64,000 nucleotides of DNA from assembly GCF_000317515.1 (NCBI RefSeq), contig NC_019738.1:3250001-3314000 (forward strand), in the 5' to 3' direction. The translations under genes were made by a program, and so were the position numbers. The DNA is from Allocoleopsis franciscana PCC 7113. Lineage in GTDB: Bacteria; Cyanobacteriota; Cyanobacteriia; Cyanobacteriales; Coleofasciculaceae. Shown here in pieces: positions 54,249-63,830 of this stretch. Under the pieces are notes generated by a model. The model searched no databases and was not told the origin of the DNA. It saw nothing but the letters and a program-made list of their open reading frames with translations. How positions within the stretch are numbered: the first letter of the stretch is position 1; every line of letters begins with the position of its first letter.

Positions 54249-56030
54249 CCCACATTCCGCCCTTTGACTGTCACAAGTAGATAATTTAGTGGAGGCAATC
54301 GAGGCAAACGCAACGTAAGTGGAGTTAAAGATAGCCTAGCCAGCTTTTTGGCCGAAACAGGATAATTGAACGGGAGTGGAAGGGCTAAGTCTTGGGGAGG
54401 GGGTGTGAAAGCAGCAGAAATGCAGGTAATGAACCTCGACCACTTGGGTCTGGTGGCAGGTATTATTGACGAAATCGGGCTGGTGGAACAAATAGACCTG
54501 CGGTTGGGGCAAGACAGCCGAGAAAAAGTCAGTGCAGGTCTTGTGGTCAAAGCAATGATTCTCAACGGACTGGGCTTTGTGTCAGCCCCACTGTACTTAT
54601 TTAGTCGATTTTTTGAAGGGAAAGCTACAGAACACCTGATTGGAACCGGAGTCAAGCCAGAACATCTCAATGATGACCGCCTGGGACGAGTGCTTGATGA
54701 ACTGTTCCTGGCAGGACTAACCCGTTGCTTCGTCAGCATTGCCATGAAAGCTATCGCCAAGTTTGGAGTGAGTATTGAGACAGCGCACTTAGACTCGACC
54801 TCATTTCATCTGCATGGCGAGTATGAAACAGCCAATGACGAAGTGGTAGTCACTCAAAAGACAGAAGATGGCACAAGAGTAGAAATTGAGGTAGCGCCGA
54901 AAGCGATTCACCTAACGTATGGATATTCTCGTGACCATAGAAGTGACCTCAAACAATTCGTGATGAATCTGATATGTGGTGGAGAGGGTGGTATACCGTT
55001 ATTTTAGAGATGGCAGATGGCAATCAAGACGACAAGACAAAGTTTGCCCATCTGTTTGAGGAGTTTCAGAAACAGTGGACTTTTGAGGGAATACACATAG
55101 CAGATAGTGCTTTGTACACTGCCGACAACCTCAAGCGGATGAAGCAGTTGAAATATCACACCCTAGAAGCAGTAGAAATCATTGAGCAAGACCATTACTC
55201 CCAACCGGGAAGACCAGCAAAGCAAACTCGACCCACTCACAAAACCTATCACATTCAAGCCACATTGGTAGTCAATGAAACTGTCCTAGAACAACAAAGA
55301 CAGCAAGCGGGACGATTCATTCTCGCCACCAATGTCCTAGACAAGGAACAATTGAATAATGATGCAGTCCTGAGTGAGTACAAAGAGCAGCAGAGTACGG
55401 AACGGGGCTTTAGCTTTCTCAAAGACCCTCTGTTTTTTGCTGATAGTGTTTTCCTGAAAGACCCAGGTCGCATTGCTGCTGTAGGGATGGTTATGGGATT
55501 GTGTCTGTTGGTCTACAACTTGGGACAGGCAGCTTTACGTCAAGCCTTAGTTCAAGCTGATGAAAGCCTCCCTAATCAATTAAAAAAGCCGACTCAGCGT
55601 CCCACCCTCCGCTGGATATTTCAGTGTTTCCAAGCGGTGCATTTGTTAGTGATTGATGGGGTTGAGCAAATTGCCAATCTTACCGATGAACGCTTAAAGA
55701 TTTTGCGCTTTTTCTCTCAAGCTTGCCGGGACTACTATCTATTGTGCTGAGTTCTTCAAGTCATTGAAATACTTCAACAATTATTTCAGCAAAGTGATGC
55801 GTAGACGAGCTTTTTAGTTAACGCATCAGGCTTTTCCTGATAGGAAACAGTTCACTTTATGTTGCCAGTTACTTGACTTTTTATTGCTACTTGCTGCTTT
55901 TTGAGAACAAGCACCCGAAAAAAGTTAGCATCTCTCATCTCTAGAACGTTTCACTCGATTGAACTGGCCTGTGTTAGCCTTCAGTTCCACACAATTATCC
56001 GCTTGTGACAGTCAAAGGGCGGAATGTGGG
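54249..56030 (+). mobile_element. IS1634-like insertion sequence, complete ends
   Basis: 1782 bp bounded by perfect 29-bp inverted repeats at 54249-54277 (CCCACATTCCGCCCTTTGAC...) and 56002-56030. A 6-bp target duplication TTTGAT is at 54243-54248 and 56031-56036. It encodes one transposase in two overlapping frames (54420-55750). Intact ends and duplication mean a recent insertion, 20 bp after a CRISPR repeat. About 250 bp after the transposase gene are non-coding. Confidence 0.9.
54420..55750 (+). pseudogene. IS1634-family DDE transposase, split by a -1 shift
   Basis: The N-terminal frame starts at ATG 54420 (MQVMNLDHLGLVAGIIDEI) and runs to a TAG at 55005-55007. The C-terminal frame continues from 54974 and ends at 55750. 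Rereading one T in TTATTTTAGAG joins them as PLFLEMADGNQDD, exactly where the family continues. DDE candidates are D in HLDSTSFHLHG, D in IHIADSALYTADN and E in the region STERGFSFLKDPLFF. The joined product is about 443 residues. The break is at a T4 run, so it is either an inactivating one-base loss or a programmed -1 slip. Most annotation would call it broken. Confidence 0.8.
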
Positions 56031-56059
56031 TTTGATGAAAAGTGCCACAAATTTAGCAA

Positions 56060-56073
56060 AATAGGGTTGAAAG
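56060..56073. repeat. Decayed CRISPR repeat end beyond the insertion sequence
   Basis: AATAGGGTTGAAAG equals the last part of the second CRISPR repeat with TGG deleted. Once the insertion sequence and one target copy are removed, it lies 57 bp after the second repeat's end, against 74 expected for an intact unit. It is therefore a partly deleted third repeat at best. Confidence 0.4.
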
Positions 56074-56238
56074 GAGTGCCTGCTTTACAATTTGGACTAA
56101 CTGAGCATAGCTCACTTTCAAGGAAAAACCTGAATCGAATTCAAATTAGCGGCACTAATTCGTTAACCGTCAATTGGTTAGGGCAAGCAACATCAACATG
56201 TTAACGGCGACAAAGAAAGTGTAAATTGACATACTAAA

Positions 56239-56311
<73 letters not shown>

Positions 56312-56350
56312 GATAACATAATTAGATTAGCACAAAAATGATAATAACAT

Positions 56351-56914
56351 ATGCCCTCTGGTCAAACACATGATCGCATAACTTTATGGAGCTTACCCGT
56401 CGTCACCGGTTTGACCATAGCATCAACACAGAGTGGCAATCTTGCCTTAATCGTTTCCGGAGGGTTCCTCTTTAGTGGGCTGATGCTCAGTCCTGACTTA
56501 GACCTGAAATCGCTACCCTTCAAGCGCTGGGGGTGGCTGCGGTGGATTTGGATACCCTACCAAAAAGCGATGCGCCATCGCTCAATCTTTTCTCATGGCC
56601 CTCTCATCGGCACTACTCTCAGGATGCTTTATCTGGCTACATGGACAGCCTTGGTGGGGATACTGATTTTGGGCGTTGTCCAGTTATTCCGTGACGTGCC
56701 TTGGAGTTGGCAGCAGTTTGGTGAAGATATCAAGCAATGGCTCATTAATTACCAAGCCGAATGGATTGCTCTGTTTGTGGGTTTGGAACTGGGAGCGATG
56801 ATTCATTCTGTCAGTGATTGGACTAGCACTGCCCTCAAGCGTTCTCAACGCAAACCCAAGCGCAAATCGACGACACGCAAGCGCACCCCGTCCCGACGTA
56901 CTTCCAAAAAATGA
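56351..56914 (+). CDS. DUF2227 (YdjM-like) putative metal-binding membrane protein
   Basis: 187 residues. MPSGQTHDRIT opens with a His-Asp pair. SPDLDLKSLPFKRWG, RHRSIFSHGPLIG and LGAMIHSVSDW supply further His/Asp residues spaced as in the phospholipase-C/LexA-regulated YdjM-like membrane hydrolase family. Membrane segments are about 15-50 (two), 85-110 and 140-160. The last 25 residues are strongly basic (KPKRKSTTRKRTPSRRTSKK). The family is broadly conserved in cyanobacteria without a proven function. It is divergent from tRNA-Val. Confidence 0.85.
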   Translation: MPSGQTHDRITLWSLPVVTGLTIASTQSGNLALIVSGGFLFSGLMLSPDLDLKSLPFKRWGWLRWIWIPYQKAMRHRSIFSHGPLIGTTLRMLYLATWTALVGILILGVVQLFRDVPWSWQQFGEDIKQWLINYQAEWIALFVGLELGAMIHSVSDWTSTALKRSQRKPKRKSTTRKRTPSRRTSKK

Positions 56915-56924
56915 AGGTCAAACC

Positions 56925-57506
56925 CTAACTAATCCTTGTCCACAACGCTAATCCACCGCCCCGCCCCCTCGCAGCTATGCTTTGGTTCTGCACCAGGAAG
57001 TAGGTGAAAAATGCCTGCTCTTTGACACTTTGTTCATAAAAGCGGGTTTCCCGTTCTTTACCCCCACGAATGTAGCCTTCATAGACCTTCAGCCCCGATA
57101 ATGACACGTTCATCCGGGTAAAGTCGAACGCAAGTATATTAGTTTTTGACCAGAACTGGGTAGGGCCAGTGAGAATGAATTGTAATAGTCCAAGTTCAAC
57201 GCAATTTTGCACCCGGCCTCGCTCTTGATTGGAGTCCGATGGGGAGTAGGATAGATGAATCTTCACCCACTTGGGTAAAAACCGTCCCGCACCTAACATA
57301 ATTCCTGCTCGTTGGCGTGATTTCTTTGTCCCTGTGATAAACCCTAATCGCCAGGTGCCGAGCAATTGTGGATAGGCATAGCGCCGTTTGCTCTGTTTAG
57401 CCGCTTTTTCTGCCATCAGCAGTGCTTCAACCACCGCCTCTGGAGTTGGGGCTATTGCAGATGGGGTGGTTAAAAACTCAATCGCTTGGTCTAATGCCGA
57501 GTCCAT
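56925..57506 (-). CDS. PAP/fibrillin-like conserved cyanobacterial protein
   Basis: 193 residues, soluble. A helical N-terminal segment (EAVVEALLMAEKAAKQSKRRYAYPQ) leads to LLGTWRLGFITGTKKS and then to beta-rich sequence (VKIHLSYSP, NCVELGLLQFILTGPTQFW, NILAFDFTRMNVSLSGLKVYEG). The LxGTWRL...  F.G... layout is that of plastid lipid-associated (fibrillin) proteins, small lipocalin-like proteins of thylakoid and plastoglobule membranes. The match is by pattern only, so confidence is moderate. It converges with DUF2227 (10 bp apart) and is divergent from the chorismate lyase gene. Confidence 0.6.
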   Translation of the reverse strand: MDSALDQAIEFLTTPSAIAPTPEAVVEALLMAEKAAKQSKRRYAYPQLLGTWRLGFITGTKKSRQRAGIMLGAGRFLPKWVKIHLSYSPSDSNQERGRVQNCVELGLLQFILTGPTQFWSKTNILAFDFTRMNVSLSGLKVYEGYIRGGKERETRFYEQSVKEQAFFTYFLVQNQSIAARGRGGGLALWTRIS

Positions 57507-57607
57507 TTTGGGAAGATACGAGGTTGGGTAAGTTGCCTAGAGGAGCGGGAGCAATAGGCTAAGGGCGCTATCATTATGGATGTAGAAGTTAAGTTTTGTA
57601 AAGCCTC

Positions 57608-58219
57608 TTGACTGCAACCTTGAAACCCACCAACAGCGCCAGTGTATCAACAACCTGGCACGCTCTCGACCCTCTCTGGGAGGGAGGCGAAGAAACCGTT
57701 CAGCAGGGATTACCCCATAGTCAGCTAGCACCGGCTTGGCAGATATTGCTGTTAGGAGATGGCTCTCCCACTCGCCATCTGCAACTCCTGACAACGGAAC
57801 CGACGGAAGTCGATGTGATTGATATGTCCCTGATTGGGATGGCGGATGATGGGGCACCGAAGCATATTCAAGCCGTACCTGCGCCCAGATTAAGACGGCA
57901 GGTTTGGTTACGCACGGCTTCGGGGCAGCGGCTGGCTTATGCGGCTTCTTGGTGGGATGCGAACCATGTGGATGAATATTTGCAAAATCGCAATATCCCG
58001 ATTTGGGCTAGCCTTTCTCGCCTACGGAGTGAGCTTTATCGGGATATTCAGGGAATTTATTACGGTCACTCAGAAGCGTTAGAGTTAGCGTTTGGGGAGA
58101 AAGGGCCGTTTTGGGGTCGTCACTATCTGTTTTGGCATCATGGGCAACCTCTGACGCTGATTTATGAGGTGTTTTCACCTTATTTGAAAAAGTACTTAGG
58201 AGAGACGCACCTGACCTGA
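57608..58219 (+). CDS. Chorismate lyase family protein (4-hydroxybenzoate for plastoquinone)
   Basis: 203 residues starting at TTG 57608 (MTATLKPTNSASVSTTWHALDPLW). It matches the cyanobacterial chorismate-pyruvate lyase family that makes 4-hydroxybenzoate, the ring precursor of plastoquinone. The core shows RRQVWLRTASGQRLAYAASWW, NIPIWASLSRLRSELYRDI and the end FWGRHYLFWHHGQPLTLIYEVF. The Arg in RRQVWL and a late acidic residue (YEVF) correspond to UbiC substrate-binding positions. A rarer TTG start is used; no in-frame ATG is available near the domain start. A dispersed repeat follows. Confidence 0.85.
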   Translation: MTATLKPTNSASVSTTWHALDPLWEGGEETVQQGLPHSQLAPAWQILLLGDGSPTRHLQLLTTEPTEVDVIDMSLIGMADDGAPKHIQAVPAPRLRRQVWLRTASGQRLAYAASWWDANHVDEYLQNRNIPIWASLSRLRSELYRDIQGIYYGHSEALELAFGEKGPFWGRHYLFWHHGQPLTLIYEVFSPYLKKYLGETHLT

Positions 58220-58264
58220 GTTCGATGTCATATTGAATACGTTTGCATTGGAATCATTTTTTTT

Positions 58265-58305
58265 AACGCAGAGATCGCAGAGGGGGGCGCTGAGGGACGC
58301 TAAGG
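58265..58305. repeat. Dispersed AACGCAGAG-type cyanobacterial repeat
   Basis: Contains AACGCAGAGATCGCAGAGG, GCGCTGAGGGACGCTAAGG and a following T run. This GAGG/ACGC repeat family is scattered through many filamentous cyanobacterial genomes. A related sequence is embedded in frame in metH near 40903-40960. Confidence 0.55.
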
Positions 58306-58423
58306 TTTTTGAAGCGTCCAACTGTCTTATTCCCCCTCTCGCCCCCTCTCCATCTCGTTGAGGAAGGGAATTATCGAGACACAGGGGGTACCATAATGAT
58401 GGGCATTCAACCGGATAGGATAT

Positions 58424-59935
58424 TTAGACCGTCACTACTTTTTCTGCTTTTTGCATTTTTTCCAACATGAGCTTGGAACGTTTGACCATTTCTGGAATCA
58501 AAATTGGGTAATCGCCGGTAAAACAGGCACTGCAAAAGCTATTGGGGTCTTCTCCTGTAGATTCCAGCATTCCCTTCCAACTGAGATAAGCTAAACTATC
58601 GACACCAATTTGCATGGCAATGTCTTCAACTGACTTGGTTGCCGCAATTAATTGGTCTTGACTATCCGTATCAATGCCATAGAAACAGGGGTGTGTCACG
58701 GGCGGTGAAGAAATTCGCATATGAACTTCAGTGGCACCGGCATCACGCAGCGCTTTAACAATTTTGCGGCTGGTTGTTCCCCGCACAATCGAGTCATCGA
58801 CAATTACAACCCGTTTCCCTAATAAGACATCTTTCAGGGGGTTGAGTTTCATGCGAATGCCCGATTCTCGCATGGATTGGGTGGGTTGGATGAAGGTGCG
58901 ACCGACGTAGCGATTTTTGATTAATCCTTCCGCGTAGAGAATGCCGGATTCTTGGGAAAATCCAATCGCGGCAGGAATACCGGAGTCGGGTACGCCAATG
59001 ACAATGTCGGCATCGACTAATGATTCTTTCGCCAACTGACGCCCTAGCTTTAAGCGATAGCTATACAGGGTTTCATCGGTCATGATGCTATCGGGTCTGG
59101 CAAAGTATATCATTTCAAAAATGCAAAGCTTGCGCTCTGGTTTTGGACTCCAGTGGAAGGATGCCATCCCTTCTTCGGTAATCCAAACCAATTCCCCTGG
59201 TTCAACGTCCCGCAGATATTCAGCACCGATAATATCTAAACCACAGGTTTCGGATGCCAGCACGTAACGCTGAGGATGACTGCCTACGGTGCCGATGACC
59301 AGAGGACGGATGCCATTGGGGTCGCGCACACCCATCAACCCAACCGGAGTGCCAATCACTAAACTATAAGCGCCTGAACAGTGACCAAAGGCACTCAGGG
59401 CGGCTTCCAACCATTCTTTGCCGCTATCGACTTCTGATCCGATCGCGATCGCAATCATTTCAGAATCCGTGGTTGTCGTAAAATTACAATTACGCTGGAG
59501 CAAATGTTCGCGTAGCTCTCCTGTATTCACTAAGTTGCCATTGTGGGCTAGCGCCAGTTTCCCCAAGCGAGTTTCCACCAGAGCTGGCTGAGCATTGGCA
59601 ATCCGACTAGAACCTGTGGTAGAGTAACGGGTATGACCAATAGCCATGTCCCCTGGTAGCTCGGCTAAGATCGACTCGTTGAAAACCTGCGACACTAGCC
59701 CCATATTTTTGTATAGATGCACCTGGTCTCCCTGAAACGCCGCAATCCCTGCTGATTCTTGACCTCGGTGCTGTAGCGCATAGAGACCAAAGTAAGTTAG
59801 TTTAGCGACATCTTCCCCTGGTGCGTAAATGCCAAAAACTCCACAAGCTTCCTCCTGTTTATCGGGTCGCTGTGCATAGCCGTCCTCAGATTGAGCCAGA
59901 TTCTGCTGAGAAGAAAGGGGTTCGTGATGCATCAT
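58424..59935 (-). CDS. purF: Amidophosphoribosyltransferase
   Basis: First committed step of purine synthesis: PRPP plus glutamine to phosphoribosylamine. The N-terminal nucleophile Cys is C31 in EEACGVFGIYAPG, preceded by a 30-residue propeptide (MMHHEPLSSQQNLAQ...) that must be removed. Glutaminase motifs HRGQESAGIAA, GHTRYSTTGSS, LAHNGNLVN and TDSEMIA are intact. The PRPP-binding loop is VVIVDDSIVRGTTSRKIV. C-terminal Cys residues (SCACF-like FCSACFTGDYP) suggest the Fe-S containing, Bacillus-type enzyme. The length of 503 is normal. It is downstream of purL in the same direction (183 bp gap), so the two may be co-expressed. Confidence 0.97.
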   Translation of the reverse strand: MMHHEPLSSQQNLAQSEDGYAQRPDKQEEACGVFGIYAPGEDVAKLTYFGLYALQHRGQESAGIAAFQGDQVHLYKNMGLVSQVFNESILAELPGDMAIGHTRYSTTGSSRIANAQPALVETRLGKLALAHNGNLVNTGELREHLLQRNCNFTTTTDSEMIAIAIGSEVDSGKEWLEAALSAFGHCSGAYSLVIGTPVGLMGVRDPNGIRPLVIGTVGSHPQRYVLASETCGLDIIGAEYLRDVEPGELVWITEEGMASFHWSPKPERKLCIFEMIYFARPDSIMTDETLYSYRLKLGRQLAKESLVDADIVIGVPDSGIPAAIGFSQESGILYAEGLIKNRYVGRTFIQPTQSMRESGIRMKLNPLKDVLLGKRVVIVDDSIVRGTTSRKIVKALRDAGATEVHMRISSPPVTHPCFYGIDTDSQDQLIAATKSVEDIAMQIGVDSLAYLSWKGMLESTGEDPNSFCSACFTGDYPILIPEMVKRSKLMLEKMQKAEKVVTV

Positions 59936-60118
59936 ACTAAGATAGGTTCCTGATAGCGGCAGAACGTCAGTGAGACTTAGAGCGAAGCAAAAAAGCGCTG
60001 TAATTGTTAAGGTGGGTTAACAACTCTTTAAGAATAGCACCAATAACAGTCGCTGGGCTGACTGAAGTTGTTGCTATTAAAGCCTTTGATCTGTTTTATA
60101 CAGGCGTTTACCGCCCAG

Positions 60119-62470
60119 TTATACATTCAAACGTCGTTCAAGAGCATTTGAAAAGCGTTCGCTCATTTCTATCATCGTAACGTCGATTATCGGCTGATTG
60201 TCATCAATTAACAGTTTTAATCCAGCATTTTGGCTCTTGACAAAACCTAGATTTTGCCAGTGTTGAGTCTGCTCGCCCCATTGCTCTTTCAGGTAAGATT
60301 CCCACCTGGCTTGGTGTTCCGGCTTTACCGATACGAGTATGCGACTGGCACTCTCACCATAGAGAACCTCATCCCAACGCCTTTCTATATTCGTTAGCCG
60401 CAAGTTAATTTGGGCACCCAACTGACTGGCAATACAAGATTCCGCCAGGGCAACCGCAATGCCGCCTTCCGCACAATCATGGGCAGAACGTACCCAGCCT
60501 TGACGAATCCCTTCCCGCGTGGCAGCTTGGACACGACGTTCCAAATCAAAATCCACGACAGGTGGTTTACCCGCAACAACCCCATGAATACTGGCGAGGT
60601 ATTCAGAACCCCCTAAACAAACGTGAGGCGTAGAATCAGTCAGAGGCAGTCCCAAAAGATAAATTAAATCACCTTCAGCTTGCCAACCTTGACGGCAAAC
60701 GCGAGTCATATCAGGAATCAACCCCACCATCCCAATCACTGGTGTTGGGTAGATGGGTTGAGGTGTGCCCGTGGCATCCAATGTTTCGTTGTAAAGGGAG
60801 ACATTCCCCCCAGTCACAGGGGTTTCCATAATTCGACAAGCTTCTGCAATCCCCTGACATGCCGACGCCAACTGCCAGTATCCAATTGGCTTTTCGGGAC
60901 TGCCAAAATTTAGGTTATCGGTAACCGCCAAGGGTTCAGCCCCGACACAGCTAAGGTTCCGCGCCGCTTCGGCAACAACGGCTTTAGCCCCTTCGTATGG
61001 GTCAAGATACACATAACGAGAGTTGCAATCTACCGTTGCAGCAACGGCTGATTTGGGATTGGGAATGCCTACTTCCAACGGACGCAACCTGACAACAGCC
61101 GCATCAGCACCACCGGGCAACATCACCGTATTATTTTGTACTTGATGGTCGTACTGGCGATAAACCCAACGTTTAGAAGCAATCGTGGGAGTATCCAGAA
61201 GTTGCAGAAGGATGTCACTCCAGGTTTTGTGGTTACCTTGGATGTCAATTCCCTCTAAGGTGCAAGCTGGGAGAGAGTTGGCTGTCCACTCCCAAGCTTG
61301 ACGGGCATATTCCGGCGGTTGGGCTAAAAGTTCCCGATGATAAATCGGCGTATTATCGGCTAATGCTGTGGCTGGAATTTCCGCTGCCACTCCGCCTTGG
61401 AACAAAATTCGCACAATTGGCTCTGCAATAACTGTGCCTGCGACAACCGCCTGTAGCCCCCAACGGTGGAAAATATCAATTAATTCCTGTTCTCGACCCT
61501 TGTGAGCAACAAATAACATCCGTTCCTGGGATTCAGAAAGCAGATATTCATAGGGAACCATACCACTTTCCCGTACTGGAATCAAGTCTAAATCCAGCTC
61601 AATTCCCACACCGCCTTTGGCTGCCATCTCTGAGGTGGAACAGGTAATTCCAGCCGCACCCATATCTTGGGCGGCAACGACAGCCCCGGTTTTAAAGGCT
61701 TCTAGACAAGCTTCAATTAATGATTTTTCCAAAAATGGGTCACCCACTTGCACCGCAGGACGGTCATCCATAGATTGTTCGCTGAGTTCCGCACTGGCAA
61801 AACTTGCCCCACCCATGCCATCTCTCCCCGTGGTGGAACCGACGTATAAGACTGGATTACCGATACCCGCCGCCCCAGATTTGACGATTTCTGGGGTTTC
61901 CATCAATCCCAGTGCCATGACGTTAACTAAGGGATTGTCGCTATAAGCGGGGTCAAAGTAAACTTCGCCGCCGACGGTGGGAACCCCGACGCAATTACCA
62001 TAGTGGGAGATTCCTTCGACGACACCACTAAACAGTCTTCGCGTCCTGGCATCCTCCAGGGAACCGAAGCGCAGAGAGTTGAGGACGGCAATGGGACGCG
62101 CACCCATTGTAAAAATATCCCGCAGGATTCCTCCTACTCCCGTTGCTGCACCTTGGAAGGGTTCAACGGCGGAGGGGTGATTGTGTGATTCGATTTTAAA
62201 CGCCAGTCTTAACCCGTCTCCTAAGTCTACAACTCCGGCATTTTCTCCGGGGCCGACTAAAATGCGATCGCCTTCTGTGGGAAACTGCTTGAGTAAGGGA
62301 CGCGAGTTTTTGTAACAGCAATGCTCCGACCACATCACGCCAAACATTCCCAGTTCAGCCTTATTGGGATGACGCCCTAGCCGATGAACAATGTCTTCGT
62401 ATTCTTCAGGCTTCAAGCCTTCAGCGGCAATTTCTTCGGGAGAGAATGGAGCAGAGGAGATGCTGGACAT
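60119..62470 (-). CDS. purL: Phosphoribosylformylglycinamidine synthase subunit II
   Basis: Large subunit of FGAM synthase, which works with PurQ and PurS (not in this window) to convert FGAR, glutamine and ATP. The preferred start is the ATG at 62470 ([18 protein letters not shown]); an ATG two codons upstream at 62476 is possible. Motifs include [19 protein letters not shown], the His of [56 protein letters not shown] and [16 protein letters not shown]. About 783 residues, normal for the small-type PurL. Confidence 0.97.
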   Translation of the reverse strand: MSSISSAPFSPEEIAAEGLKPEEYEDIVHRLGRHPNKAELGMFGVMWSEHCCYKNSRPLLKQFPTEGDRILVGPGENAGVVDLGDGLRLAFKIESHNHPSAVEPFQGAATGVGGILRDIFTMGARPIAVLNSLRFGSLEDARTRRLFSGVVEGISHYGNCVGVPTVGGEVYFDPAYSDNPLVNVMALGLMETPEIVKSGAAGIGNPVLYVGSTTGRDGMGGASFASAELSEQSMDDRPAVQVGDPFLEKSLIEACLEAFKTGAVVAAQDMGAAGITCSTSEMAAKGGVGIELDLDLIPVRESGMVPYEYLLSESQERMLFVAHKGREQELIDIFHRWGLQAVVAGTVIAEPIVRILFQGGVAAEIPATALADNTPIYHRELLAQPPEYARQAWEWTANSLPACTLEGIDIQGNHKTWSDILLQLLDTPTIASKRWVYRQYDHQVQNNTVMLPGGADAAVVRLRPLEVGIPNPKSAVAATVDCNSRYVYLDPYEGAKAVVAEAARNLSCVGAEPLAVTDNLNFGSPEKPIGYWQLASACQGIAEACRIMETPVTGGNVSLYNETLDATGTPQPIYPTPVIGMVGLIPDMTRVCRQGWQAEGDLIYLLGLPLTDSTPHVCLGGSEYLASIHGVVAGKPPVVDFDLERRVQAATREGIRQGWVRSAHDCAEGGIAVALAESCIASQLGAQINLRLTNIERRWDEVLYGESASRILVSVKPEHQARWESYLKEQWGEQTQHWQNLGFVKSQNAGLKLLIDDNQPIIDVTMIEMSERFSNALERRLNV

Positions 62471-62609
62471 GAACACTTTGCAATGGGCGGGACAGTGCTT
62501 TATTTTATCGATAATTGGGGCTGAGGAATTTTAGATTTGGGAATTGGGATGGGTTGAGGTGTTGTTTTCCCTAGCATTGGCAACGGTATCCTCTCTTTTG
62601 AAATTGGAA

Positions 62610-63683
62610 TCACATTCCCCATCGTAAGGCAGGGGTTTTCACGGGTGCATCCCAAAATTTAATCATCTCTTCATCTAGTTTGAGTAGGGTGATTGAGCAT
62701 CCTTGCATTTCTAGGGAGGTGATGTAAGGGCCAATTAAGTTTCGCACAATCTGAAGGTTATGCTTTTGGCAGACTTCTGCTAATTTGCGATAAACGATGT
62801 ACAACTCAGACAGGGGAGTGCCACCCATACTATTAACAAAGGCGAGGACGGAATCACCGCTTTGCAAGGGAGGGTCTGTTAGTTCTACCTCTATCCATTG
62901 TGATGTGTCTGCATCCCACTCTCGCACTGTGCGTGAGTAGTTCGTGTCTTCGATGATAGAAACTGCCAGCATCTCGGTGATTTCATCGGCTGACTTGAGA
63001 GGCATTCGTTGCCGTCCCGGTTCCCCGTGAATGCCGATACCCGCTTCCATTTCATCTTCACCCAATTCAAAGGTGGGGCTACCATTGGCCGGTACGGTGC
63101 AGGAAGTAAGTGCTATCCCCATGCTGCGTCCGTTGAGGTTAACCTTGCGGCAGAGGTTGGCAAGTTGCTGCAAGTCATATCCCTGTTCAGCCGCAGCACC
63201 ACAGATTTTTTCAGCCAGTACAGTGGTGCCCACACCCCTACGCCCTTGGGTGTAGAGGCTGTCTTTAACCGCAATATCATCATCAATCAGAATATTGGAT
63301 ATGGGGATGCCCTCAGAGTGGGCGAGTTCGGCTGCCATCTCGAAGTTCATCACGTCACCACTGTAATTTTTAACGATATTGAGGACACCAGCACCACTAT
63401 TAACCATATTGGCAGCTTCTAGCATCTGGTCAGGAGTAGGAGAGGTGAAGACTTCACCGGGACAGGCAGCATCTAACATGCCGATGCCGACAAAGCCGCC
63501 GTGCATGGGTTCATGTCCACTGCCACCACCGGAGATAAGGGCGACTTTGTTTTGAATGGGTGCGTCAGCGCGATAGATGAAGTGGGGGTCGAGGTGGACT
63601 TTGATCAGGTCGGAATGGGCGACTGCCATGCCTTGGAGACTTTCGCGTACTACGTCGTCGGGGTTGTTGATGAGTTTTTTCAT
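62610..63683 (-). CDS. dhaK: Dihydroxyacetone kinase subunit DhaK
   Basis: 357 residues, the substrate-binding subunit of the dihydroxyacetone kinase system. [15 protein letters not shown] carries the substrate loop, and the later [14 protein letters not shown] carries the His that binds dihydroxyacetone covalently. The pattern [19 protein letters not shown] is typical. The ADP- or phosphodonor-carrying partner DhaL, usually next in the operon, is absent: the gene is followed by purL with a 140-bp gap, and no dhaL is seen upstream on the same strand. A complete DHA kinase would need a dhaL elsewhere. Confidence 0.95.
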   Translation of the reverse strand: MKKLINNPDDVVRESLQGMAVAHSDLIKVHLDPHFIYRADAPIQNKVALISGGGSGHEPMHGGFVGIGMLDAACPGEVFTSPTPDQMLEAANMVNSGAGVLNIVKNYSGDVMNFEMAAELAHSEGIPISNILIDDDIAVKDSLYTQGRRGVGTTVLAEKICGAAAEQGYDLQQLANLCRKVNLNGRSMGIALTSCTVPANGSPTFELGEDEMEAGIGIHGEPGRQRMPLKSADEITEMLAVSIIEDTNYSRTVREWDADTSQWIEVELTDPPLQSGDSVLAFVNSMGGTPLSELYIVYRKLAEVCQKHNLQIVRNLIGPYITSLEMQGCSITLLKLDEEMIKFWDAPVKTPALRWGM

Positions 63684-63830
63684 AGCTTAATGATGAGGAT
63701 GGGGCACGGAGCGATTGCTTTCTGGCTATCCTGATAATGTGTCTTTTTCCGATGTTATGCCAGATCGTAACTTGCACTTACCCTCAACTTTGATGAAAAT
63801 CAGCGACGAGCTATTAAACAAATAGGAGTC

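Noticed and set aside
54209-54760. 183-residue minus-strand frame
   Set aside because: Antisense of the transposase and spanning the insertion-sequence terminus; not a gene.
55959-56204. 81-residue frame near the right end of the insertion sequence
   Set aside because: Crosses the inverted repeat and target duplication; accidental frame.
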